DNA from: Methylumidiphilus sp963753955
GTDB lineage: Bacteria > Pseudomonadota > Gammaproteobacteria > Methylococcales > Methylococcaceae
DNA length: 64,000 bases
NCBI GenBank assembly: GCA_963753955.1
Contig: CAVWEM010000003.1
Location: forward strand, 1-64,000
Direction: 5' to 3'
The notes beneath the pieces were generated by a model, which worked only from the letters and a program-made list of their open reading frames with translations, made no database searches and was not told the origin of the DNA. Below, piece after piece: positions 9,246 to 17,827 of the stretch (its first letter is position 1; the number at the start of each line of letters is the position of its first letter). Position numbers and translations under genes: made by a program.

Positions 9246-10222
9246 ACAACCCATGGCCTTCGAAAGATTTAAAAAGCTGGATGGCAAGAAGCATGACCGC
9301 AAGATTAAGTCCGTCATCGGCATGAGCCTGCCAAAATTCAACATCCTCCTTGCGGCCTTCGCGGCGGCCTACGATGCCGTCCAACTGGAAAGGTGTCGGC
9401 AGGGCGAAATCAAGCAGGTTCCAACGGGCGGGCCAAAAGGCCATCTCGACACGCCCGGGAAGAAGCTTTTCTTCATTTTGTATTACCTCAAGACATACCC
9501 CACCTTCGACGTGCTGGGCTTCCTTTTCGGCTTCAGTTCGGGGCATGCCCACAACCATGTGGAGAAACTCCTGCCCGTCTTGCTGCGGAGCCTGTCGGAC
9601 CTCGGCGTGCTCCCTGAGCGGTCGCCTGGGACTCCCGAGGAGTTCCTGCGACTCGTCGATAAATATGGCGACGTCATCATCGACGGGATGGAGTGCGCCT
9701 GCGTCAGGCCGCAGGACGGGGAACTCCAGAAGGCCCGCTTCAGCGGAAAAAAAAACGCCACACGCTCCAGGCGCTCGTCCTCACGACCCTGCACCGGAAA
9801 ATCCTTTTCCTCTTCTGCGTCTTCGCCGGCAGCGTCCACGACTACAAGCTCATGAAAAAGGTATTCGACCCAAAACTGAAATGGTTCCATCGAGTGAATC
9901 TGTGGCTCGACCTTGGGTTCCAAGGTGCGCAAAAAGATTATGGCGTGAAATCCAAGATAAACCTTCCACACAAAAGGCCGAAGAAATCTAAAAACAACCC
10001 GAAGCCGAAACTGACCGCCGCGCAGGTCAAACATAACCGGCAGCATGCGGGAACCCGCGTTTCCGTGGAACACGCCATCGGCGGGATGAAGGCTTTCCAT
10101 TGCCTGACCCATCGGATCAGAAACCACCTGGACTGGCTCATTGATTTCCTTTTTTGGGTTCCGGCGGGTCTTTGGAACCTAAAAATAGCCTATAATCATT
10201 AACTTAACACCGGGAACAACTC
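9174..10222 (+). mobile_element. IS5-family insertion sequence inside the Zorya operon
   Basis: 1049 bp bounded by inverted repeats GACTTGTTCCCG (left) and its imperfect complement CGGGAACAACTC (right), flanked by a TA duplication at 9172-9173 and 10223-10224. Removing 9174-10224 rebuilds the zorB end and the zorB/zorE ATGA overlap exactly, which supports these boundaries. Confidence 0.88.
9253..10202 (+). CDS. IS5-family DDE transposase read through a -1 frameshift
   Basis: Two overlapping frames: the first starts at ATG 9253, the second is entered at a run of nine A ending in C (9747-9756), which contains the classical -1 slippery heptamer A AAA AAC. The joined protein (about 316 residues) has the catalytic triad in IDGME, LDLGFQG and VEHAIGGMK. 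It resembles the HARBI1-like DDE transposases of IS5 subgroups that use two frames. Without the shift only an inactive N-terminal part is made. A simple sequencing error in the A-run is the alternative explanation. Confidence 0.8.
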
Positions 10223-10232
10223 TAGTACAGAA

Positions 10233-11093
10233 ATGAAACTTCCAGACTTTTATAACTTTGAGCCATTCAATATCGTTAAGGCAAAGATGGGGATTCCCAG
10301 AAATGTTTATGGAAGCCTTATTGTATTAGTTGATCCTGCTCGTTTGACTGAGTTAGAGCTTGAAAAGCTACGAGGCAATGGACTCGATATATCACCAGAA
10401 GACCTGACTATCTTGCCCGATGGAACACTTGCCTATAAAAATAGCCGAGTTCTTCTCTATATCAGGGATGTTACCGTTTATGAAAATCAAGAAGTTCAGC
10501 CGAGATTTCATTTGGCAAACTGTCAAACCCTAAAAAAAATGCGGAGAAACAACCGATTTGGCCGATATGTGGTATCAATAAACACAAACGGACGATTCGA
10601 TTTAAACATACTTAAGTTCAATAAGACAACAAAAAAAACTTATGATTTGTCTGTTTGCCAGAATTGTCTTTCGCATCTTGGCTTTGATGGATTCAACATG
10701 GCATCCTCAAAGGAAATAAGACTTAAACATGTGATAAATTTTAGTATAGATAGATTTTTTGATAAATATCCAAGATCCCTTCATTCTGAAACCCCAAACT
10801 ACAATTCAGACAATGCCCTGCTCAACAAATATACTGAAGATTTTAACGCATTAAGCAAAACAGTTAGATCGTCTGCGGGTTGGCGTTGCCAGTGCTGCGG
10901 CATTGATTTGTCTGCCCCAGAAGATAGAAAATACCTTCATGTTCATCATAAAAATGGGCTGAAACATGATAATATCAAAGACAACCTCGAAGCTATCTGT
11001 ATTAGCTGCCATGCAGAAAAGCCTGAACACCAACACATGAAAAACACCCAGAATTATGCCGAATTTTTAACCCGTAATCCCCATTCGTCGTAG
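10233..11093 (+). CDS. zorE: HNH endonuclease, probable ZorE of a type II Zorya system
   Basis: A 286-residue protein. The C-terminal HNH domain has CQCCG, HVHHKNGLKHDN and a second Cys pair in CISCH (about residues 214-260), so a zinc-bound beta-beta-alpha-metal nuclease. A further CxxC (VCQNCL) lies near residue 145. ZorA plus ZorB plus an HNH protein defines type II Zorya, where ZorE is the effector nuclease. The ATG at 10233 originally overlapped the zorB stop; a 1-kb IS now separates them, so expression must rely on read-through or an IS promoter. AT-rich like zorA and zorB. Confidence 0.75.
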   Translation: MKLPDFYNFEPFNIVKAKMGIPRNVYGSLIVLVDPARLTELELEKLRGNGLDISPEDLTILPDGTLAYKNSRVLLYIRDVTVYENQEVQPRFHLANCQTLKKMRRNNRFGRYVVSINTNGRFDLNILKFNKTTKKTYDLSVCQNCLSHLGFDGFNMASSKEIRLKHVINFSIDRFFDKYPRSLHSETPNYNSDNALLNKYTEDFNALSKTVRSSAGWRCQCCGIDLSAPEDRKYLHVHHKNGLKHDNIKDNLEAICISCHAEKPEHQHMKNTQNYAEFLTRNPHSS

Positions 11094-11108
11094 GACGCAA
11101 TAGCCAGC

Positions 11109-11188
11109 GTAGCCCGGACGAAGCTTGCGGAGTCCGGGTTGATCGGAGCCACAAATCCCCGCATTCCGCTACGCTCCATGCGGGCTAC
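11109..11188. repeat. Dispersed repeat (GTAGCCCGGA...GCGGGCTAC)
   Basis: Imperfect palindromic repeat with GCCCGGACGAAGC / GAGTCCGGGTT and a second GC-rich arm ending GCGGGCTAC. Shares its second half with 1564-1612. It fills the gap between zorE and the convergent nucleotidase gene. Confidence 0.6.
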
Positions 11189-11225
11189 ATGTTTCTTATG
11201 GCGTAATCAGCCGTCAGCGCCGACT

Positions 11226-12902
11226 TTATTCCTCCCCCCGCACAATCCTACCCTCCACCTGATTGGTGATGGTCTTCGCAGGCAGTTTGGCTAGTGCCTC
11301 TTCCGTCGCCTTGCGGAAGCTGACCGGTATCCCTTGGTCCAAGCGGGACGGACTGGTTTTTCCCGCCGCTTTGGAAAATAGTTCATAACCATCCTGATAA
11401 CCCTTGCCCCAGATGAAATCCGTGGTTGCGGCACGGTAGGTTTTGTCCACTTTCAACGGCACGAAAGCCTTGCTGCCACGCGGCTTGATTTCCACATCGG
11501 CGGCTTCTATGGCATACGAGGTTTTCCCATCCACCGTCTTCGCGTGGTATTTGAAGCGAATGCCGGCCACCTGCAAGAAGCGCCCGTCGCCGAGATGGGA
11601 TTTTGACACGGAATTTCTGAGTATGTCCAGCAGTTGCGCACCGGTCAATTCAAAACTCGCCAGCGCATTGTCATAATAGAATATCCCTTCCATGTCGTAG
11701 GTGGTGACCGGCCCCGGCGGGATATTGTCGTTGATGCGGATGCCGCCGCCGTTGGTGAAGGCGATATCGGCACCCATGCGTTCACGGATGACATCGGCTA
11801 GAAAATCGCCGAGCGCCGTCTCCCGTCCACGCACCGCCGGCTCGACCCCTTCCAATAGATATTTCGTCTGCCCCAACACCCGCCGCAAATCCTTGCCGTT
11901 TTTCTGAAATATTTTTGCCAGCTTCTCCAATTGCCTATCGACTTCGGCCTGGACTTGCGGATCTTTGTCGATCTTGCCGTCCAGATCTATTTTCTGGTGG
12001 CGGGTTGCCACCGTGCCATCGGCATTGACTTGCACATCGTGGACTACGGCAGATTTATTGTCTGCATCGGCCTTGGTGATCCAGGTATTGCCGATTTGCT
12101 TCTCGATGTAAAAATGCTCATGCCCACCGACAATCAGGTTGATTTCAGGAAACTCCTGGGCCAGGATTTGATCCTGCTCGAAATCCTGATGCGTCAGGGC
12201 GATAATCACTTTCGCGCCATTTTCTTTCAAGCGGGCGATGGCTTTTTTGACGGCGGCGCGGCGGAGTTCTACGGGGCCGTAGTCATAGGCGACATAAGGC
12301 TGTTTCTGGACATCCAGGGTGAGGCCAAAGATACCGACCTTGACCCCAGCCATCTCCTTGAGCACCCAATCATGGATATTGTTCAGCCGCTTGGAAAACG
12401 GCTCGCCAGGGGAGCTTTCGCTGGAACGGTAACGGGTATTGCTCGAAACCCAGGCAAAATCCGATTGGGCGATGCGGCCTAACACCAGACCGGGGTCGGG
12501 GTCGTCGAATTCATGGTTGCCGAACACCGCCAGCAGGTTGCCATCGAACGCCGCCGCGTCGCCGTCCAGCAGGTTGAACACCCGGATCATGGCATCGGCC
12601 CTAAGATATTTGCTCATCACCGAAGGGAACAGGAAATCCCCCCCATGCAACACCCACAGCTTGCCGCCATTGGCCTCCAGTTGCCGGCGCAGTGTGCGCA
12701 ATCGGGCGAAGCCGCCGAGGCTGCCATTTTCCAGCCCTTCGATTTTGTAGGAATCGTTGACTTGCAAAATGGAAAAGCGGGCTTGCTGCCCAGGAATTTC
12801 CTGCGCGTTTCCCCCCTTGACCGACAAGGCCACATCGCAACCTGTCACGGACAACAAGGCGGCTGCGGCCACGAGATTGCCAACCCATGTTGTGTGTTTC
12901 AT
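11226..12902 (-). CDS. 5'-nucleotidase family lipoprotein (UshA-like metallophosphatase)
   Basis: 558 residues with a lipoprotein signal (LSVTGC, Cys 22), so probably anchored in the envelope facing the periplasm. The N-terminal calcineurin-like domain shows HGGDFL, GNHEFDD, ALTHQD and GGHEH metal motifs. The first motif reads NDSY where UshA-type enzymes have D-x-H, so one metal ligand appears changed. The C-terminal substrate domain has GDFLADVIRE, FTNGGGIR and KGYQDGYELF. The family hydrolyses nucleotides or related phosphates for salvage. It is convergent with zorE and divergent from the transglutaminase gene. Confidence 0.85.
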   Translation of the reverse strand: MKHTTWVGNLVAAAALLSVTGCDVALSVKGGNAQEIPGQQARFSILQVNDSYKIEGLENGSLGGFARLRTLRRQLEANGGKLWVLHGGDFLFPSVMSKYLRADAMIRVFNLLDGDAAAFDGNLLAVFGNHEFDDPDPGLVLGRIAQSDFAWVSSNTRYRSSESSPGEPFSKRLNNIHDWVLKEMAGVKVGIFGLTLDVQKQPYVAYDYGPVELRRAAVKKAIARLKENGAKVIIALTHQDFEQDQILAQEFPEINLIVGGHEHFYIEKQIGNTWITKADADNKSAVVHDVQVNADGTVATRHQKIDLDGKIDKDPQVQAEVDRQLEKLAKIFQKNGKDLRRVLGQTKYLLEGVEPAVRGRETALGDFLADVIRERMGADIAFTNGGGIRINDNIPPGPVTTYDMEGIFYYDNALASFELTGAQLLDILRNSVSKSHLGDGRFLQVAGIRFKYHAKTVDGKTSYAIEAADVEIKPRGSKAFVPLKVDKTYRAATTDFIWGKGYQDGYELFSKAAGKTSPSRLDQGIPVSFRKATEEALAKLPAKTITNQVEGRIVRGEE

Positions 12903-12958
12903 CGCTACCCCCGAAGAATTATGATGGCGGCAGGCATTTTACCTCCCTTGCGCAGACT

Positions 12959-14971
12959 ATGACGACTTCAACGCTTTCCATCGCCAGCGACCGGCAAAAA
13001 CTCGGGCTTTTGCTGGGCGCGGTGCTGCTGGTGGCCGCGCCCCATGCGCAAAACCTGGCAGCTTCTGTCACCGTCTATTTCGGCCTGTTGGCGGTGTGGC
13101 GCTTCGCCGCGCTGTATGCGGGGATAAGCCTGCCGAACAGAGCCGGGCTGTTTTTGCTTACCCTAGTCGGCGCTGGCATCGTGTTGGGCCAGTATCAGCG
13201 CTTCTGGGGGCAGGAGGCCGGCTCCAGCCTGTTCATCATCGGCTTGGGGCTTAAGTTGATGGAGCTGAAAACCCTGCGTGACGCCTACCTGGTGATTTTC
13301 CTCGCGTTCTTCGTCGCGCTCACCCAATATCTATTCTCGCAAAGCATTCCGATGGCGGCCTACACCCTGGCCGTGGTCGTGCTGCTGGTAGCCGCGATGA
13401 TCGGAATGAACAGCAACGAGACCTTTCCCGTCAAAGCGCGGCTGAAAATGGCCGGGGCCATGGTGGCGCAGGCAATGCCGGTCATGGTCTTGCTGTTCGT
13501 GTTTTTTCCCCGCATCCCCGGCCCCTTATGGCAGATACCGGATGACCGCCAATCGGCGAAAACGGGCTTATCCGATACCCTGTCACCGGGTTCCGTCAGC
13601 CGTTTGGCTCTGTCCCAGGAAACCGCGTTCCGCGTCAATTTCGAGGGCGAGCCGCCGCCGCCCCCATTGCGCTATTGGCGCGGGCCGGTGTTCTGGTCCA
13701 CCAATGGCAAGAGTTGGAGCCTGTCTCCTGAAATCCCCCTGGAGCCCTCGCGCAAACCCCAGTTTCGCGGCGGTGCCTATGTTTACACGGTCACCCTGGA
13801 GCCGCACCACCAACGCTGGGTTTTCGCGCTGGATCTGCCGCAATCCTTTCCCGAAGAATTCGGGGAAACCGCCGATTACCAGTTGCTGGCCCGGAAAGAA
13901 ATCAGCGAACGCACACAATACCGGCTGTCCTCGGGCACTGTTTACCAAACCGGGCCGCTGGACGGCCGAGAAAAACAAAAGGCTTTGCGACTGCCAGGCA
14001 GGCCGTCAACCCGGCTGGAGGATCTGGTCAAAGGCTGGCAGGCGGAAAACACCGATGCCAAACAACTGGTCGGGCGGGCGTTGCGCTACTTCCGCGAGGA
14101 AAATTTCCACTACACCTTGAACCCGCCTCTGACGGAAGGCGATCCGGTGGAAAGCTTTTTGTTTGAAACCCGGCGCGGCTTCTGCGAACACTATGCCACC
14201 GCCTTCGTCGTGCTGATGCGCCTGGGCGGCATTCCGGCACGGGTGGTCATTGGCTACCAAGGAGGGCAATGGAACAGCGTGGGGCGCTTCCTGGAGGTCA
14301 AGCAGGCCGATGCCCACGCTTGGGCGGAGGTATGGCTCGCGGAATCCGGCTGGACGCGGGTCGATCCCACGGCGGCGGTGGCCCCGCAACGCATCGAGCG
14401 CGGTTTGGATGAGGCAAACCCAGTCGCTAACGGGGAGATCCGCTTCAATCCCGGTAACCGCCTAGGCGTCACAGACTTCGGCTTGTACAAGGAGATTGGG
14501 CGGCGGGCGCGGATGCTCGCCGCCAGCATCGACCACGCCTGGAATAGCTGGGTGTTGGCTTATGGCCCGGAAAACCAGGTTCGCCTGTTCCAATGGCTGG
14601 GCCTGGTCGATTGGCGGTTCCTGGCCGGGTGCTTGGGGCTAGGGCTGGGCCTGTCCATAGCCGCGGCGGTCTGGCTGATCCTGCCAAAACGGCCTGCGAA
14701 CACCGACCCGGCCAAACGCCTTTACGAACGGTTTCTGGAAAAACTCGCCGGACGGGGGCTGGTTCCGCAGACCGGCGAAGGCGCCTTCGCCTTCGCCGAG
14801 CGCGTTGCCCATTCCGCGCCGGAATTGGCGGAACCCACAAGCCGCATCACCCGCCTGTATCTGCGGATTCGCTACGAACCGGTCTACCTACCGGACGATC
14901 TGAAAAACCTGCGGCGGCTGGTCGACGCGATCCCCCGCCGACGCGGCCAACGGCGGGCTGCGCCAACTTGA
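12959..14971 (+). CDS. TgpA-like transmembrane transglutaminase (DUF3488/DUF4129)
   Basis: The chosen ATG 12959 (MTTSTLSIASDRQ) gives 670 residues; an earlier in-frame TTG at 12887 overlaps the neighbouring gene and is unlikely. About five to six hydrophobic segments fill the first 190 residues (DUF3488). A periplasmic transglutaminase-like domain follows with catalytic Cys in RRGFCEHYA, His in DAHAWAEVW and Asp in RVDPTAAV. One membrane segment (about 14620-14690) precedes the C-terminal DUF4129-like region. In other bacteria it usually sits beside MoxR and DUF58 genes, which are absent here. Confidence 0.85.
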   Translation: MTTSTLSIASDRQKLGLLLGAVLLVAAPHAQNLAASVTVYFGLLAVWRFAALYAGISLPNRAGLFLLTLVGAGIVLGQYQRFWGQEAGSSLFIIGLGLKLMELKTLRDAYLVIFLAFFVALTQYLFSQSIPMAAYTLAVVVLLVAAMIGMNSNETFPVKARLKMAGAMVAQAMPVMVLLFVFFPRIPGPLWQIPDDRQSAKTGLSDTLSPGSVSRLALSQETAFRVNFEGEPPPPPLRYWRGPVFWSTNGKSWSLSPEIPLEPSRKPQFRGGAYVYTVTLEPHHQRWVFALDLPQSFPEEFGETADYQLLARKEISERTQYRLSSGTVYQTGPLDGREKQKALRLPGRPSTRLEDLVKGWQAENTDAKQLVGRALRYFREENFHYTLNPPLTEGDPVESFLFETRRGFCEHYATAFVVLMRLGGIPARVVIGYQGGQWNSVGRFLEVKQADAHAWAEVWLAESGWTRVDPTAAVAPQRIERGLDEANPVANGEIRFNPGNRLGVTDFGLYKEIGRRARMLAASIDHAWNSWVLAYGPENQVRLFQWLGLVDWRFLAGCLGLGLGLSIAAAVWLILPKRPANTDPAKRLYERFLEKLAGRGLVPQTGEGAFAFAERVAHSAPELAEPTSRITRLYLRIRYEPVYLPDDLKNLRRLVDAIPRRRGQRRAAPT

Positions 14972-14980
14972 GATTCATGA

Positions 14981-15023
14981 AAAAAAAAGCCCCTCTCCCG
15001 GCGGGAGAGGGGTGGGGTGAGGG
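14981..15023 (-). terminator. CCCTCTCC/GGAGAGGG hairpin with T-tract on the minus strand
   Basis: The stem CCCCTCTCCCG/CGGGAGAGGGG (14990-15012) is followed on the minus strand by eight T (complement of A 14981-14988), a good intrinsic terminator for leftward transcription. The hairpin belongs to a repeat family also seen at 24433-24464 and 62969-63007. Confidence 0.6.
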
Positions 15024-15035
15024 CTTTCCAGGGGC

Positions 15036-15286
15036 TGTGGACAAATAGCCGGCATTCCCTGTGGACAAGTTGTCAGGCCAAGGTGGACGGAATTCCCGCC
15101 CTATTTTATCCACAGAAAACGCAGACCGGCCACCTGCTTTGTCCACAGATTCATTTATTCACAAGCCTTTGTTTAAAAAGGAAAATTTAAGCTTGTCCGC
15201 GAAAATGCCGACACTAATTGTAAAAGAATGAAAGATTTTCTTTCCCCAATCTTTTACCACTAAGCCGGCTTCCCAGCCCCAATAAC
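15036..15286. other. DnaA-box cluster with AT-rich tract and hairpin, candidate oriC (copy A)
   Basis: Within 130 bases there are two perfect DnaA boxes, TTATCCACA (15106-15114) and TTATTCACA (15155-15163), and three close matches TTGTCCACA (15036-15044 and 15060-15068 on the minus strand, 15139-15147). An AT-rich stretch (about 15164-15260) follows, ending in a hairpin AAAGATT...AATCTTT near 15230-15255. The position, 2.6 kb from mnmG-rsmG-parA-parB, fits the usual gammaproteobacterial oriC neighbourhood. A diverged second copy is at 47684-47912. No dnaA gene is in the window. Confidence 0.55.
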
Positions 15287-15289
15287 CTC

Positions 15290-15733
15290 TCAGGGTTCCA
15301 CCTTCTCCACGACCAAAACGACGCTGTCCGCATCGACCACCCTCACACGGGTTCCAGCTTCGCAATCCTCTCCCCGGATCTTCCAGGTCGAATCATCCAC
15401 CTTGATCTTGCCCCGGCCATTGACGATAGGCCGATCCAGCGTGAAAACCCGCCCGATGTATTGGGCTGTGCGCCGGTTCAACAAAGGCTGGTCGCTTTCT
15501 ATCGGATGGCGTTTGAAAAAACGCCGGGCGACGGCCACACCCAGCACCGCAAGCACGGAAAATATGGTGGTTTGGATTTCCCAACCCAGTCCAGGCAGAA
15601 AAAACAGCAGCAATCCGGTGATGCCGGCGGCTTGGGCCATCCACAGGAAGAACATGCCGGGTGCCAGCAATTCGACGATCAACAGGAAGACACCGAAAGC
15701 CAGCCAATGCCAAAAGACGATGTCGAACCCCAT
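15290..15733 (-). CDS. NfeD-like membrane protein
   Basis: 147 residues. Two or three hydrophobic segments fill the first 75 residues, then a C-terminal OB-fold-like domain (IGRVFTLDRPIVNGRGKIKV...VRVVDADSVVLVVE), the short NfeD architecture. NfeD proteins pair with SPFH proteins and are thought to support membrane microdomain or protein quality-control functions. The gene begins 4 bases after the SPFH gene stop, so the two form an operon like the E. coli ybbJ-qmcA pair in reverse order. Confidence 0.85.
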   Translation of the reverse strand: MGFDIVFWHWLAFGVFLLIVELLAPGMFFLWMAQAAGITGLLLFFLPGLGWEIQTTIFSVLAVLGVAVARRFFKRHPIESDQPLLNRRTAQYIGRVFTLDRPIVNGRGKIKVDDSTWKIRGEDCEAGTRVRVVDADSVVLVVEKVEP

Positions 15734-15737
15734 GGCC

Positions 15738-16661
15738 TCAGCCCTCTTTTCGGTCTTTCTTGTCGAACACGTGCTTGCTCAACTCGCCGATGCCGCCCAA
15801 GGCACCGATGACGCTTGAGGCTTCTAGTGGCATCAGGACAATCTTGCTATTGGGCGCCGAGGCGATGTGTTGCAGGGCTTCCACATATTTCAACGCGACA
15901 AAGTAATTGACCGCCTGGATGTCGCCCTTTGCTATGGCTTCGGACACCACCAAGGTCGCGCGGGCTTCGGCCTGGGCCAGGCGTTCGCGGGCGTCGGCGT
16001 CGCGGAAGGAGGCTTCCTTGCGCCCCTCGGCTTCCAATATCCTGGCCTGTTTCTGGCCTTCGGCCTTGAGGATCTCCGACTGGCGCAGACCTTCCGCCTC
16101 CAGGATGACGGCGCGCTTTTCACGCTCAGCCTTCATCTGCCGACCCATGGCATCCACCAAGTCCTTGGGCGGGGCGATGTCCTTGATTTCGATGCGCGTC
16201 ACCTTGACACCCCAAGGGGTCGTGGCATCGTCCACCACTGTGAGCAGGCGGTTGTTGATTTCGTCGCGCTTGGACAACAGTTCGTCCAAATCCATGGAAC
16301 CCATCACCGTGCGGATGTTGGTCATGGTCAACTGGATGATGGCTAGGTTCAGGTTGCTGACTTCATAAGCCGCCTTGGCGGCGTCAATGACCTGGAAAAA
16401 AATCACCCCATCGACCCGCACCATGGCGTTGTCTTTGGTGATGATTTCTTGGGAAGGCACGTCCATGACTTGTTCCCGCATGTTCATCTTCACCCCGATC
16501 ATGTCGATGACCGGCATGATGACGTTGAGGCCGGGAGTCATGGTGTTGGTGTATTTGCCGAACCGCAGCACGGTGTATTCCATGCCTTGGGGAACGATCT
16601 TGACGCTGAGCACCACCAGCGTGACGGCCAAGCCGAGTAGAAACAAAACAAAAAAGCCCAT
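15738..16661 (-). CDS. SPFH/Band 7 membrane protein (QmcA-like stomatin homologue)
   Basis: The start ATG 16661 (MGFFVLFLLG) is chosen because GGAGGA lies 8 bases upstream; the in-frame ATG at 16676 overlaps that Shine-Dalgarno. 307 residues: one N-terminal membrane helix, the SPFH domain (QGMEYTVLRFGKYTNTMTPG...), then a long charged helix with repeated EAEG/ILEAEG units typical of stomatins and prohibitins, which oligomerise at the membrane. Partner of the downstream NfeD-like protein. Confidence 0.88.
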   Translation of the reverse strand: MGFFVLFLLGLAVTLVVLSVKIVPQGMEYTVLRFGKYTNTMTPGLNVIMPVIDMIGVKMNMREQVMDVPSQEIITKDNAMVRVDGVIFFQVIDAAKAAYEVSNLNLAIIQLTMTNIRTVMGSMDLDELLSKRDEINNRLLTVVDDATTPWGVKVTRIEIKDIAPPKDLVDAMGRQMKAEREKRAVILEAEGLRQSEILKAEGQKQARILEAEGRKEASFRDADARERLAQAEARATLVVSEAIAKGDIQAVNYFVALKYVEALQHIASAPNSKIVLMPLEASSVIGALGGIGELSKHVFDKKDRKEG

Positions 16662-17052
16662 GATGGCATCCTCCATTGGTTTAAAGTGTCTTAAAGCATA
16701 GCTTAGGAAGGGCTGTCTTTGGGGGGCAAAGACCGTCTTTTCAAAGGATGGCTTAAAAAAAGACGTTCAAAACGGATGGGCAAAATTTATAATGGGCATT
16801 CTTAGCCTGAAAAACTTTGGAGAAAGCCGCGCCAGCAACCATGGGGTGGCTCAAGCGCAGGGCCCTGCGGTAGTGCGCATGATGACTTGTGACATCTCCA
16901 TCGACACGGAAAGTCGCTTTTGCCAAAAGTGGATGGCCAATACCCTTGCAATGCCAAGCTTATTCCCGAAGTCGGCGAGGCAAATGGCCAAGCGCCCGGA
17001 CGGCTGGGCCACAGGGATTGCCATATCAATAACTGTAGAGGTGGATGTCGAA

Positions 17053-17709
17053 ATGGATAACGATGAATTCAGACAACAAAGCGGCAGTTCGGACAACGCA
17101 AACCGAAAAGGCCAGCGAAATCGCAAATCCCGCTCGTCTAGCAAGCGTTGGCTCATTTCCCCGCTATGGATAGTCATTATCTCGGAAGCGCTCATCATTG
17201 GCGGCTTGGTGGTGTGGGGAGCCTTGCTGGAACAAGAAAACGCGGCCTTCTCCGAAAAGGAAAAAGCGCTTGCCCAGACCATCACCGACAGAAAAGCGGA
17301 GCTGGAAGGGCTAAGATGGGAATTCAACGCGCTTAAAATCCAACAGGAGAAGAGCTGCCTGAGCAACTTGACCCCCCTGAAATTCGACGAAGTGATGAAC
17401 ATAGACAAGGAATACGTCAAAAGTGTCATGTTCATGTTATCTGGAAAACAGGAACGGAAAGTTTTGGAATATAAATTAGTTTTGAAAAATGCCAAGCATA
17501 TCGATGTCATTCCACATCTTGATATTGTTTTCTTCAATGCCTTTGGCAAACAGATAGGCGTGGTGAAAATCGGCTACATTCAGCAAGGTGTGCCTACCGG
17601 AAAAGTCTTGGAAAAGGGCGAGGTGCGTTCCGTTGACGGGACGTTTGAATTGGCAGACGGTGTCCCGCCTGGATTTATGGCGATAAAATTTAAAGATGAA
17701 AATGAATGA
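17053..17709 (+). CDS. Hypothetical single-pass membrane protein
   Basis: The start ATG 17053 (MDNDEFRQQSG) has a GAGGTGG Shine-Dalgarno about 10 bases upstream; the open frame extends further up to 16792 without a better start. About 218 residues: a basic Arg/Ser-rich N-terminus (RNRKSRSSSKRW), one membrane helix (LWIVIISEALIIGGLVVWGAL), a coiled-coil stretch and a C-terminal beta-rich domain (KVLEYKLVLKNAKHIDVIP...). No family recognised. The orientation (positive residues before the helix) suggests the C-terminal domain is periplasmic. Confidence 0.6.
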   Translation: MDNDEFRQQSGSSDNANRKGQRNRKSRSSSKRWLISPLWIVIISEALIIGGLVVWGALLEQENAAFSEKEKALAQTITDRKAELEGLRWEFNALKIQQEKSCLSNLTPLKFDEVMNIDKEYVKSVMFMLSGKQERKVLEYKLVLKNAKHIDVIPHLDIVFFNAFGKQIGVVKIGYIQQGVPTGKVLEKGEVRSVDGTFELADGVPPGFMAIKFKDENE

Positions 17710-17827
17710 TCGATAGCCTTCCTGGCGCGGAGCTGATGCTAGGCGTGTCAAGGATTGATTCTCCTGGTCTGCGCAATGGTGTAAGATTGAGGGTCTTCCG
17801 GTCAGTCAAAAAGATATTTAGGTCTCC

